Source: an uncultured Fusobacteriaceae bacterium (GTDB taxonomy: Bacteria > Fusobacteriota > Fusobacteriia > Fusobacteriales > Fusobacteriaceae). Taken from it: 8,474 nt of DNA. The notes below the pieces were generated by a model. The model saw only the letters and a list, made by a program, of their open reading frames with translations. It searched no databases and was not told the DNA's origin. A program made the position numbers and the translations under genes. Of this stretch, positions 1 through 7,008 are shown in pieces (the first letter of the stretch is position 1; every line of letters starts with the position of its first letter). The stretch lies in assembly GCA_947072715.1 (NCBI GenBank), contig CAMTJB010000035.1, positions 1 to 8,474 of the forward strand. The letters are read 5' to 3'.

Positions 1-816
1 TCATTTGATCCAGTAGGTGTAGGAGCTAAAGATTTAAAAGAGTGTTTAAAAATTCAGTTAGAAAAAAAAGGTCAGTACAATAAAATTATAGATGAAATAA
101 TTAAAAATCATTTAGAAAATATTGCTTTTAAAAAAATAGATTTAATAGCAAAAACTTTAAATATATCAGAAGAAGAGGTAGAAAAATATATTGCTATTAT
201 TAGAAAATTAAATCCAATCCCTTCTAATGGATTCAGTAGTAATAAAAATTCAAATTACATAATACCAGAAGCGGAGATAAAATTTTCAGATGGTTTTTAT
301 AAAATAATATTTGATTCAAAAATTTATCCAGATATGCTATTAAAAAATAAAACGGTTGAAATTGAGTTAAATAAGACTTTAGATAAAAATAAGAAAGATA
401 TTATAAAAAGCTCTGAAAGAAGAAAAAAAACAATTCAAATGATATTGGAAGTGATTATAAAAAAACAATTTACAGATCATGGTGAAGTAAAGAATCATAT
501 TGAAAAATTACAAATTAAAGATATTGCTTTGGAATTAAAAATGAGTAATTCAACAATTTCAAGAGCAGTAAAAGATAAATATATAAGAATATATAGCGGG
601 ATTAGAAGTATATGCTCTTTTATAACTTCTAAGGATTGTAAAATATCAGAGAAGATATTTTTCATAATTAATCAAGAAAAAAAAGGTATATCAGATTTAA
701 AAATAAAAGAAAAATTAGAAGAGCATAATATTTTTATCTCTAGAAAAACAGTAGCTAAATATAGAGAGGAACTTGGAATTACAAATAGTTATATTAGAAA
801 AAGAGAGGAGGAGTAA
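1..816 (+). CDS. rpoN: RNA polymerase sigma-54 factor, 3' part (5' end outside window)
   Basis: The frame is open from base 1 (first residues SFDPVGVGAKDLKECL) to the TAA at 814-816, giving 271 residues. The full protein would be about 430-480 residues, so the N-terminal activator-interacting region is missing from the window. The opening motif matches the sigma-54 core-binding domain (family pattern FDPxGVGARDLxECL), and a 'LNPIPSNGF...YIIPEAEI' segment follows. The DNA-binding part has the helix-turn-helix segment with SNSTISRAVKDKY, which contacts the -12 region, and near the end the RpoN box SRKTVAKYREEL (739-774), which recognises the -24 element. The box differs from the canonical ARRTVAKYREEL at two places. 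An internal ATG at 334 is not the start, because conserved sigma-54 sequence precedes it in frame. The protein directs core polymerase to -24/-12 promoters that need an ATP-driven activator; both such promoters and an activator follow directly downstream. Family call is near certain. Confidence 0.96.
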   Translation, partial: SFDPVGVGAKDLKECLKIQLEKKGQYNKIIDEIIKNHLENIAFKKIDLIAKTLNISEEEVEKYIAIIRKLNPIPSNGFSSNKNSNYIIPEAEIKFSDGFYKIIFDSKIYPDMLLKNKTVEIELNKTLDKNKKDIIKSSERRKKTIQMILEVIIKKQFTDHGEVKNHIEKLQIKDIALELKMSNSTISRAVKDKYIRIYSGIRSICSFITSKDCKISEKIFFIINQEKKGISDLKIKEKLEEHNIFISRKTVAKYREELGITNSYIRKREEE

Positions 817-863
817 GTTAGGACTCTTAATCTTAAATACTATAAATTAAATTAACATGAGTT

Positions 864-907
864 AAAAAGGTTAAAATGGGAAATCTGTTTAACCTTTTTA
901 TTTTTTA
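864..907 (+). terminator. Rho-independent terminator of rpoN
   Basis: A perfect 12-bp stem, AAAAAGGTTAAA (864-875) with TTTAACCTTTTT (888-899), encloses a 12-base loop and is followed by an ATTTTTT tail. It lies about 48 bases after the rpoN stop and 77 bases before the next -24 element, so the C-S lyase gene should be transcribed independently of rpoN. Confidence 0.85.
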
Positions 908-944
908 TATATGTTTCAATTAAAAGAAAAAAAATCAATTTCTG

Positions 945-975
945 AAATATTGGCTCTAGGGTAGCCTAAAATATT
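945..975. promoter_or_regulatory. Interrupted dyad upstream of the first sigma-54 promoter (candidate regulator site)
   Basis: AATATT-GGCT, a 7-base spacer (CTAGGGT), then AGCC-TAA-AATATT. The inner GGCT/AGCC arms pair perfectly and the outer AATATT arms pair if three bases are skipped. It is centred about 44 bases upstream of the predicted transcription start, closer than a typical enhancer site for a sigma-54 activator. It could be an activator or repressor site, or chance in AT-rich DNA. No copy of the GC-containing core is seen upstream of the second promoter. Confidence 0.3.
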
Positions 976-976
976 A

Positions 977-994
977 TGGCAGAAAAATTGCTTT
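977..994 (+). promoter_or_regulatory. Sigma-54 (-24/-12) promoter of the C-S lyase gene
   Basis: TGGCAGAAAAATTGCTTT matches the sigma-54 pattern TGGCAC-N5-TTGCW. The invariant GG (978-979) and GC (990-991) have the exact spacing required, putting the last G at -24 and the C at -12. This predicts transcription starting near the G at 1003 and a leader of about 29 bases before the ATG at 1032. The only departure in the -24 element is G for the final C of TGGCAC. The same 18 bases occur at 4611-4628. Confidence 0.88.
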
Positions 995-1031
995 ATATGA
1001 AAGTATAAAAACTTATATAAGAGGAGAAAGT

Positions 1032-2216
1032 ATGAAATATTGTTTTAATGAGAAAATTGATAGAAGTAAAAATCACTCGGCGAAATGGGCTGAATTAGGA
1101 ACAAAATTTGGAACAGATGACTTATTTCCAATGTGGATAGCAGATATGGATATAAAGACAGCTCCTGAAATTATAGACGCAATGAGAGAGAAATTAGACC
1201 AAGAAATATTTGGATATGTTTATAGACCAGAATCATATTATAAAAGTGCTGCAGATTGGATGGAAAAAAGATTTGGATATAAAATATCTGAAAAGACTTT
1301 AATTCATAGTCCAGGAGTAGTTCCAAGTTTATCTATTTTAGTTAAACTTATGACAAATGAAGATGAAAAAATATTAATTCAAACACCTGTATATTACCCT
1401 TTTGCAGAAACAATAAAAGATAACAATAGAACTTTAGTTACAAATGAATTAATAAGAGATGAAAATGGTTATTATACAATGAATTTTAAAGATCTAGAAA
1501 CTAAACTTTCAGATGAAAAAACAACATTATTTATATTATGCAGTCCTCACAATCCTGTAGGAAGAGTATGGACAAAAGAGGAGCTTAAAAAAGTTGGGGA
1601 GTTATGTCTAAAATATAATGTTAGAATAATAGCTGATGAAATATGGAGAGATGTTGTAATGCCTGGATTTACACATACTCCAATAGCATCTATAAGTAAA
1701 GAGATAGAGGATATTACTGTAACTTGTTTTTCTCCAACAAAAACTTTTAATATAGCAGGACTACAAGCTTCTTTTGCAACTTTTCCAAGAAGAGATGAAT
1801 ATGCAAGATTTGAGCGTGAATTAGGAGTGTTAGATATAAAAAGAAATAATCCTTTTAGCTTAGTAGCTTTTGAAGCAGCTTACACAAAATGTGAAGAGTG
1901 GGTAAATCAATTAAATGAATTCTTATATAGCAACATGCAGTATACAAAGAACTTTATTGAAGAAAAGATACCTGAAATAAAAGTTTGTATTTCAGAAGGG
2001 ACATATCTTCTTTGGTTAGATTTCTCAGCTTTAGGATTTACAAAAGAAGAGTTATCAGAGTTTATGAAGAAAGAAGCTAAAGTTGCAATGGATGATGGGT
2101 ATTGGTTTGGTGAAAATGGTGTAGGATATGAAAGAATGAATATAGCATGTCCTAGATATATGGTAGAAGAAGGATTGAATAGAATAGAAAAAGCAGTAAA
2201 AACTTTAAGAAAATAA
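1032..2216 (+). CDS. MalY/PatB-family PLP-dependent C-S lyase (cystathionine beta-lyase-like aminotransferase)
   Basis: This 394-residue protein has the usual length and layout of fold-type I PLP enzymes of the MalY/PatB family. These mostly cleave the C-S bond of cystathionine, cysteine or related thioethers to pyruvate, ammonia and a thiol or sulfide in the cytoplasm. Visible landmarks are FPMWIADMD (32-40), the PVYYPF cofactor segment (119-124), SPHNPVGR (171-178, N174), the PLP-phenol-binding Asp in ADEIW (D202), the Schiff-base lysine in SPTKTFN (K237), and the carboxylate-binding arginine in NIACPR (R375). Start ATG 1032 is preceded by GAGGAG at 1021-1026. The gene is monocistronic, between a sigma-54 promoter and a strong terminator, with the activator gene next. 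The family cannot be separated by eye into cystathionine lyase, cysteine desulfhydrase or true aminotransferase. The promoter shared with the D-cysteine desulfhydrase-like operon suggests sulfur amino acid breakdown. Confidence 0.9.
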   Translation: MKYCFNEKIDRSKNHSAKWAELGTKFGTDDLFPMWIADMDIKTAPEIIDAMREKLDQEIFGYVYRPESYYKSAADWMEKRFGYKISEKTLIHSPGVVPSLSILVKLMTNEDEKILIQTPVYYPFAETIKDNNRTLVTNELIRDENGYYTMNFKDLETKLSDEKTTLFILCSPHNPVGRVWTKEELKKVGELCLKYNVRIIADEIWRDVVMPGFTHTPIASISKEIEDITVTCFSPTKTFNIAGLQASFATFPRRDEYARFERELGVLDIKRNNPFSLVAFEAAYTKCEEWVNQLNEFLYSNMQYTKNFIEEKIPEIKVCISEGTYLLWLDFSALGFTKEELSEFMKKEAKVAMDDGYWFGENGVGYERMNIACPRYMVEEGLNRIEKAVKTLRK

Positions 2217-2260
2217 TAATTTGAAATAATAAAATGATAAAATAATAAAATAGTAGAATT

Positions 2261-2296
2261 CCCCTCTTAATTTGTAAAGATTAAGAGGGGTTTTTT
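2261..2296 (+). terminator. Rho-independent terminator of the C-S lyase gene
   Basis: A perfect 11-bp GC-rich stem, CCCCTCTTAAT (2261-2271) with ATTAAGAGGGG (2280-2290), has an 8-base loop and a run of six T. This is the strongest terminator in the window and should insulate the activator gene from the sigma-54-driven transcript. Confidence 0.95.
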
Positions 2297-2305
2297 AATA
2301 AAAAT

Positions 2306-2340
2306 TTAGGAACTTAAATATAAAAATGATACAATATGAT
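2306..2340 (+). promoter_or_regulatory. Possible housekeeping promoter of the activator gene
   Basis: Two overlapping -10-like hexamers, TACAAT (2330-2335) and TATGAT (2335-2340), lie behind a weak TTAGGA (2306-2311) that is 18 bases from the first. No TGG-N10-GC pattern is seen in this gap, so the activator is probably expressed by the ordinary sigma factor. AT-rich background makes this a weak call. Confidence 0.4.
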
Positions 2341-2402
2341 TATTTTAATAAAATAATTTAATACGCTATAAAGAAAAAATTAAAATTAGTAAAGAGGTAG
2401 AA

Positions 2403-4469
2403 ATGAGAAAAAAATTAGCTATAGTAACTAAGTCAAAAGAAGTAATAAGCGCCTATGAAACTCAGCTTAAAACTCTTTTTGGAGATCTTATAGAAATTGG
2501 GATATATAACTTTGAAGACGGTAGTGCTAACAATATAAAAAAGACAGATTTATATTTAATATCAACTAGTGCGTGTGAATTTTTTGAAGATAAATTTTTA
2601 AAAAATAAAGATGTGGTGATTTCAGATCTTACAATAACAAAAGATAAGTTAGAATTTTTAAAAAAAATACCGAAAGGAAAAAGAGCGGTTTTATTTAATG
2701 TAACTATAAAGATGACTTATGAAACAATTTCATGTTTATATCATTTAGGAGTAAATAATATTGAATTTATCCCTGGATATCCAGAAATGAAAGAGTTTCC
2801 AGATGCAGACATAATAATAACTCCTGCTGAAGGGGCTATTATACCACAAAAATATAAAGACAAAGAGATAATTGATATTGGGCATAGAGTGCTTGATGCT
2901 AATACAATAATAGAAATAGCTTTAAAACTAGAGTATGAGCATATCTTGTATTATAAGGGAATTAAAGAATATTTAAAGACGGTAGCCTCTAATGATTATA
3001 GTCTTAATGAGATACTTGAAAAATCTACAACAGCAGAGAGTCAACTACAGATTCTTTTGAAAACTATGGATATTGGAGTAGTTGGAGTAGATAAAGATAA
3101 TTATATATGTGCGTGCAATGAAGGTGCAGAAAGAATATTAAATAGAAAATTTAAGAATATAGCTGGAGATAAGGCTGATATATATTTTCCTGTTATACCT
3201 TTTGAGGAAGTTAAAGATAGTAAAAAAGAGATAAAATCTAGGTTAATAAAGATAAGTGATCAACCTATTAATTTAAATATAACACCCATAATAAGAGCAG
3301 ATAACTATATGGGGGCTTTTGCTTTTTTACAAAAGTTTCAAGATGAAGAGTTAAAACAACAAGAGCTTAGAAGACAGTTAATGTGTAAAGGTCATATTGC
3401 AAAATATACTTTTAAAGATATTTTAGGAGAATCAGCTCAGATAATAAAAACAAAAGATATCGCTGAAAAAATGGCAAAAACAAATTCTGCTATTTTAATA
3501 ACAGGTGAAAGTGGAACAGGAAAGGAACTCTTTGCTCATTCAATACATAACTCTTCAGAAAGAAAAGATTTTCCTTTTGTAGCAATTAATTGTGCTGCTA
3601 TACCAGAAAACCTTTTGGAGAGTGAACTTTTTGGATATGAAGAAGGGGCTTTTACAGGAGCTAAAAAAGGTGGTAAAATTGGACTTTTTGAATTTTCTCA
3701 AATGGGAACACTATTTTTAGACGAGATTGAAGGAATGAGCCCATCACTTCAAATTAAGTTATTAAGAGTTATTCAAGAAAAAGAAATAATGAAAATAGGT
3801 GGAGATAAGGTAATTAAAATAGATGTAAGATTTATTGCAGCAACTAATGAAAATCTAAAATTTCTTATGAAAGAGGGGAAATTTAGAAAAGATTTATACT
3901 ATAGAATAAATACTTTACCAATAACTATTCTTCCTTTAAGAGAAAGAAAAGATGATATTTATCTTTTAGTAAATAAATTTATTAAAGAAATAGGTGGAGA
4001 ATTTAGATTTTCTAAGAAAGCAAAAGAAGCTTTTGACTCATATAATTGGGAAGGAAATATTAGAGAGTTAAAAAATTATACAGAGTTTTTCTGCTATTTA
4101 GATAAAGAAATAATAGAATATGAAGATTTACCCATAGCGATATCAGATTATTTTGAGGAAGAATTAGATAGGGAAAAAGAAAGTGGAGAAGTGCTGGAAA
4201 GTAGTGATGAAGAAAAATTAAGAAAAAGAGCAGGAAATCGTTTTTGTAGTTATCTTTTTATATTGAATAAGATAAAAGAAAATAATATACTGAGAAAATC
4301 TGTAGGAAGGAAGGGATTAGCAGAAGAGTGCTATAAAAAAGAAATATACCTTTCGGAACAAGAAATTAGAAAAATATTAAAAGATTTAGAGGAAATTGAA
4401 TTAATTAGCGTATATAAAGGTAGAAAAGGTAGTGTGTTAACAGATAAAGGAAAAAAAATAATTAAATAA
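2403..4469 (+). CDS. Sigma-54-dependent transcriptional activator with PrpR_N, PAS and AAA+ domains and a winged-helix-like C-terminus
   Basis: This 688-residue enhancer-binding protein would open sigma-54 promoters using ATP. Residues 1 to about 185 resemble the PrpR N-terminal small-molecule-sensing domain. Residues about 205-310 look like a PAS domain ([24 protein letters not shown]). The AAA+ domain spans about 337-570: Walker A GESGTGKE (368-375), the sigma-54-contacting GAFTGA loop (415-420), Walker B LFLDE (437-441), sensor I AATNEN (479-484), arginine-finger region FRKDLYYR (494-501) and WEGNIREL (549-556). All catalytic motifs are intact. After an acidic linker (about 583-607), the last 75 residues do not look like a Fis helix-turn-helix. 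They read as helices followed by [14 protein letters not shown] (673-686), a pattern typical of a winged-helix wing. AAAGAGG at 2391-2397 supports ATG 2403. Terminators lie on both sides, and identical sigma-54 promoters drive both neighbouring units, the likely targets. The effector is unknown; a cysteine-related compound is inferred from context. Confidence 0.93.
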   Translation: MRKKLAIVTKSKEVISAYETQLKTLFGDLIEIGIYNFEDGSANNIKKTDLYLISTSACEFFEDKFLKNKDVVISDLTITKDKLEFLKKIPKGKRAVLFNVTIKMTYETISCLYHLGVNNIEFIPGYPEMKEFPDADIIITPAEGAIIPQKYKDKEIIDIGHRVLDANTIIEIALKLEYEHILYYKGIKEYLKTVASNDYSLNEILEKSTTAESQLQILLKTMDIGVVGVDKDNYICACNEGAERILNRKFKNIAGDKADIYFPVIPFEEVKDSKKEIKSRLIKISDQPINLNITPIIRADNYMGAFAFLQKFQDEELKQQELRRQLMCKGHIAKYTFKDILGESAQIIKTKDIAEKMAKTNSAILITGESGTGKELFAHSIHNSSERKDFPFVAINCAAIPENLLESELFGYEEGAFTGAKKGGKIGLFEFSQMGTLFLDEIEGMSPSLQIKLLRVIQEKEIMKIGGDKVIKIDVRFIAATNENLKFLMKEGKFRKDLYYRINTLPITILPLRERKDDIYLLVNKFIKEIGGEFRFSKKAKEAFDSYNWEGNIRELKNYTEFFCYLDKEIIEYEDLPIAISDYFEEELDREKESGEVLESSDEEKLRKRAGNRFCSYLFILNKIKENNILRKSVGRKGLAEECYKKEIYLSEQEIRKILKDLEEIELISVYKGRKGSVLTDKGKKIIK

Positions 4470-4498
4470 ATAAAAAAACAATAAAATAAATAGGTTTT

Positions 4499-4544
4499 AA
4501 AAAGGGTAAATAGGTTTTTTCTATTAACCCTTTTTATTTTATTT
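4499..4544 (+). terminator. Rho-independent terminator of the activator gene
   Basis: A 15-bp stem, 4499-4513 with 4521-4535, has a single A/A mismatch, a 7-base GTTTTTT loop and a T-rich tail. Its outer arms (AAAAAGGGT / ACCCTTTTT) resemble those of the rpoN terminator. It ends 75 bases before the second -24 element. Confidence 0.88.
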
Positions 4545-4571
4545 GAAGAGTAGAATTCAAAAATATTGTTC

Positions 4572-4588
4572 TTATTTTGGTAAAATAA
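4572..4588. promoter_or_regulatory. Short palindrome upstream of the second sigma-54 promoter (candidate regulator site)
   Basis: TTATTTT-GGT-AAAATAA is a perfect 7-bp inverted repeat with a 3-base centre, about 57 bases upstream of the predicted start. An AAATATTG...TAAAATA arrangement (4561-4587) loosely echoes the one at 945-973 near the first promoter, but with a 12-base rather than a 14-base gap and a different distance to the promoter. It consists almost entirely of A and T, so chance is a serious alternative. Confidence 0.25.
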
Positions 4589-4610
4589 CTGTTTATATAT
4601 TTTTATTTTT

Positions 4611-4628
4611 TGGCAGAAAAATTGCTTT
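4611..4628 (+). promoter_or_regulatory. Sigma-54 (-24/-12) promoter of the desulfhydrase-symporter operon
   Basis: TGGCAGAAAAATTGCTTT is identical over 18 bases to the promoter at 977-994, including the non-consensus G after TGGCA and the all-A spacer. GG (4612-4613) and GC (4624-4625) have the correct spacing. Predicted start is the G at about 4637, giving a leader of about 42 bases before the ATG at 4679. Confidence 0.9.
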
Positions 4629-4678
4629 TATATATAGCGAATAGAAAAATAAATTTATAATATATAAGGGGGAGAGAT

Positions 4679-5659
4679 ATGCAGAAAAAAATAGACTTAG
4701 CTAATTTTCCAACTAAGATAGAAAAAATGGAGAAAATTTCAAGAGAAACAGGTGTAAATATATACCTTAAAAGAGATGATCAAACAGGTTCAGAAATATC
4801 TGGTAATAAAATTAGAAAATTAGAGTTTTCTATATGTGAAGCATTAGAAAATGGTTGTGATACATTGATTACTTGTGGTGGGATTCAATCTAATCATGCA
4901 AGAGCAACAGCGGCAGCAGCAGTAAAAGTAGGAATGAATGTTATACTTGTACTAAGATCAGATAGTGAGCCAGAGATGGAAGGTAATTATTTCTTAAATA
5001 AAGTAATAGGTGCTGATATAAGAATTATATCAAGTGAAGATTATAGAGATAATAGAAATAAAATTATGGAAAAAATAAAATCTGAATCTGATTCTAAAGG
5101 TCACAAAGCATATATAATACCTGAAGGTGCATCTAATGGAATAGGAAGTCTTGGTTATTATTCAGCAATGAAAGAGATAAAAGATCAAGAGGAACAGATG
5201 GGCGTAAAATTTGATAGAGTCGTTATAGCTATAGGTTCAGGAGGAACTTATGCAGGTCTATGTATGGGAAATGTAGATTTTTTTAATAGCGAGAAAAAAA
5301 TAACTGGATTTAATGTATGTGATACTGCAGATTTTTTCAAGAAGAGATCTGAAGAGATAATAGAAGAAAGTCAAAAATATTTAGATAAATCTATATTATT
5401 TAAAGCTGAAAATATGGATATTATAGATGGATATGTAGGAATAGGATATGCTCAAAGTACAGATGAAGAGTTAGACTTCATACACAAAATAGCTAAGAAA
5501 GAGGGAGTAATATTCGATCCTGTTTACACAGGAAAGGCTATGTATGGAATGATGAGTGAAATAGAAAAAGGAACTTTTAAAAAAGGGGAAAATGTACTAT
5601 TTATCCATACGGGTGGATTGTTTGGAATATTTTCAAAAAAAGATCAGTTTAAATTTTAA
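4679..5659 (+). CDS. D-cysteine desulfhydrase-family PLP enzyme (ACC deaminase-related)
   Basis: This 326-residue fold-type II PLP enzyme is of the D-cysteine desulfhydrase/ACC deaminase group, at the usual family length. Visible landmarks are LKRDD (30-34), SGNKIRKLE with the Schiff-base lysine K44 (41-49), QSNHARATAAAA (70-81, with Ser71 in the position of the family's catalytic serine), the phosphate-binding loop GSGGTYAGL (186-194), DPVYTGKAMYG (280-290) and HTGGLFG (310-316). Family members split D-cysteine into pyruvate, ammonia and sulfide, deaminate ACC, or release sulfite from L-cysteate. The YTGKA and HTGG segments fit the desulfhydrase-like side better than ACC deaminase, but the exact substrate cannot be read by eye. 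AAGGGGGAG at 4666-4674 supports the start. It is first in an operon with the symporter 35 bases downstream, under a sigma-54 promoter. The likely role is cytoplasmic breakdown of the amino acid brought in by that symporter. Confidence 0.88.
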   Translation: MQKKIDLANFPTKIEKMEKISRETGVNIYLKRDDQTGSEISGNKIRKLEFSICEALENGCDTLITCGGIQSNHARATAAAAVKVGMNVILVLRSDSEPEMEGNYFLNKVIGADIRIISSEDYRDNRNKIMEKIKSESDSKGHKAYIIPEGASNGIGSLGYYSAMKEIKDQEEQMGVKFDRVVIAIGSGGTYAGLCMGNVDFFNSEKKITGFNVCDTADFFKKRSEEIIEESQKYLDKSILFKAENMDIIDGYVGIGYAQSTDEELDFIHKIAKKEGVIFDPVYTGKAMYGMMSEIEKGTFKKGENVLFIHTGGLFGIFSKKDQFKF

Positions 5660-5694
5660 TAAAAATTATAAAAAAATAAAAAAGGGGAAGAGAG

Positions 5695-6939
5695 ATGACA
5701 GTGAATAAAAATAAAAAGCAAAGTGTATGGGAAGCATATAGATTTTCTATTATATTAGTAGGGGCTATAGTAATAGGAAGTTTAATTGGAATAAAAATGG
5801 GACCTAGAGCGGTTATGTTTAAACCGTTAGGAGACTTATTTATAAATGGTATGTTTATGGTGGTAGTACCTTTAGTTTTTGTAACAATAAGTAGTTCTAT
5901 ATCAGCTATGACTGATATGAAAAGATTAGGAAAAATACTAAAAAGTTTACTAACAATATTTATAGCAACTGGAGCAGTAGCTTCTGTATTAGTTTTAGTA
6001 GTAGTAAATATTTTTCCACCAGCAAAAGGTGTTGTACTTACTATGTCAGCAGCAGAAGCTTTAAAGCCATTCTCAACAGGTTCACAAATAGTTGCAGCTT
6101 TTACAGTTACAGATTTTCCAGAGCTTATCTCGAGAAAAAATATGTTACCATTAATTATATTTTCTCTAGTATTTGGAATGTGTGTTAATAAAATAGGTGA
6201 AAAAGGAAAAGTAATATCACAAGGACTTGAGGCCTTAGCAGAAGTTTTCCTTAAAATAGTAGGACTATTAATGTATTATGCACCAATAGGATTAGGAGCT
6301 TACTTTGCAGCTTTAATTGGTGAGCACGGAAAGGAACTTTTAGGATCATATGCAAGAGCTTTAGCAATTTACTACCCTCTTTGTTTCGTTTATATGGCTA
6401 CAGCATTTCCACTTTATGCATATATTGCAGGTGGAAAAGATGGAGTAAGAGCTTTAAAACATGTAATATCTCCAGCTGTTACAGCGGTTGCAACTCAAAG
6501 TAGTATCGCAACACTTCCAGTAAATCTAGAAGCTTGTGAAAAAATCGGAGTACCAAAAGATATAAGAGAGATTGTTTTACCAATAGGAGCTACAGCTCAC
6601 ATGGACGGAACAGTTCTTAGTACAATATTAAAGATATCATTCCTTTTTGGAATATTTCAAATACCTTTTACAGGAATAGGGACTTATGCAAGTGCTATAA
6701 TGCTAGCAATAGCTGGTGGAGTAGTAATGTCAGGAGTACCAGGTGGAGGACTTATAGGGGAGATGTTTATTGTAACGATGTATGGATTCCCTCCAGAAGC
6801 ATTTCCTATTATAGCAACAATCGGATATCTTGTTGATCCTCCAGCTACAATGATAAATGCAAGTGGAGATACAATAGCATCTATGCTTGTTACAAGAGTT
6901 GTAGAAGGAAAAGATTGGATGAAGAAAAACTTAGGATAA
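5695..6939 (+). CDS. Dicarboxylate/amino acid:cation symporter (DAACS/SDF family), probably for a neutral amino acid
   Basis: This 414-residue integral membrane protein has the glutamate-transporter fold at normal length. Several hydrophobic helices occupy residues about 15-245, followed by re-entrant hairpin 1 with TAVATQSSIATLP (263-275), helix 7 with PIGATAHMDGT (296-306), hairpin 2 with MSGVPGGGLIG (345-355) and helix 8 with DPPATMINASGD (381-392). Aligned by eye to GltPh, the amino-group aspartate (D381), T385, N388 and cation aspartates D304 and D392 are kept. The arginine that binds an acidic side chain (GltPh R397) is alanine (A384), and the N of the NMDG motif is histidine (H302). 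The first change argues against glutamate/aspartate and for a neutral substrate, as in the ASCT transporters, where this site is Cys or Thr. Start ATG 5695 is preceded by AAGGGG (5682-5687). Co-transcription with the desulfhydrase-like gene suggests uptake of its substrate, such as cysteine or cystine. Confidence 0.9.
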   Translation: MTVNKNKKQSVWEAYRFSIILVGAIVIGSLIGIKMGPRAVMFKPLGDLFINGMFMVVVPLVFVTISSSISAMTDMKRLGKILKSLLTIFIATGAVASVLVLVVVNIFPPAKGVVLTMSAAEALKPFSTGSQIVAAFTVTDFPELISRKNMLPLIIFSLVFGMCVNKIGEKGKVISQGLEALAEVFLKIVGLLMYYAPIGLGAYFAALIGEHGKELLGSYARALAIYYPLCFVYMATAFPLYAYIAGGKDGVRALKHVISPAVTAVATQSSIATLPVNLEACEKIGVPKDIREIVLPIGATAHMDGTVLSTILKISFLFGIFQIPFTGIGTYASAIMLAIAGGVVMSGVPGGGLIGEMFIVTMYGFPPEAFPIIATIGYLVDPPATMINASGDTIASMLVTRVVEGKDWMKKNLG

Positions 6940-6970
6940 TTAAAATAAGATTATAAAATATTTAAAAGAT

Positions 6971-7003
6971 AAAAAAGAGGAGTCTAAATTTAGACTCCTC
7001 TTT
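6971..7003. terminator. Bidirectional terminator between convergent genes
   Basis: A perfect 30-base palindrome (left arm 6974-6988, AAAGAGGAGTCTAAA; right arm 6989-7003) lies between the symporter and the minus-strand TIM-barrel gene, only 5 bases from the latter's stop. The A run at 6971-6976 gives a six-U tail on the minus-strand transcript. The plus-strand tail (TTTGTAG) is poorer, so termination should be stronger for the minus-strand gene. Hairpin pairing must open at the centre to form a loop. Confidence 0.85.
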
Positions 7004-7008
7004 GTAGA

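Noticed and set aside
334..816. A separate 160-residue gene starting at the ATG at 334
   Set aside because: Sigma-54 core-binding sequence continues in the same frame upstream to base 1, so this ATG is an internal methionine of rpoN.
951..966. TGGCTCTAGGGTAGCC as a second sigma-54 promoter upstream of the first
   Set aside because: GG and GC are correctly spaced, but the -12 part reads TAGCC instead of TTGCW, and a much better promoter lies 26 bases downstream. The dyad reading explains these bases at least as well.
2217..2260. Tandem repeat-like ATAATAAAAT strings after the C-S lyase stop
   Set aside because: Low-complexity A/T sequence with irregular unit length; no fixed period or conserved spacer.
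6940..7008. Small RNA or attachment site suggested by the perfect palindrome between convergent genes
   Set aside because: Position, stem and adjacent A/T run fit a shared terminator; no flanking direct repeat or promoter supports anything else.
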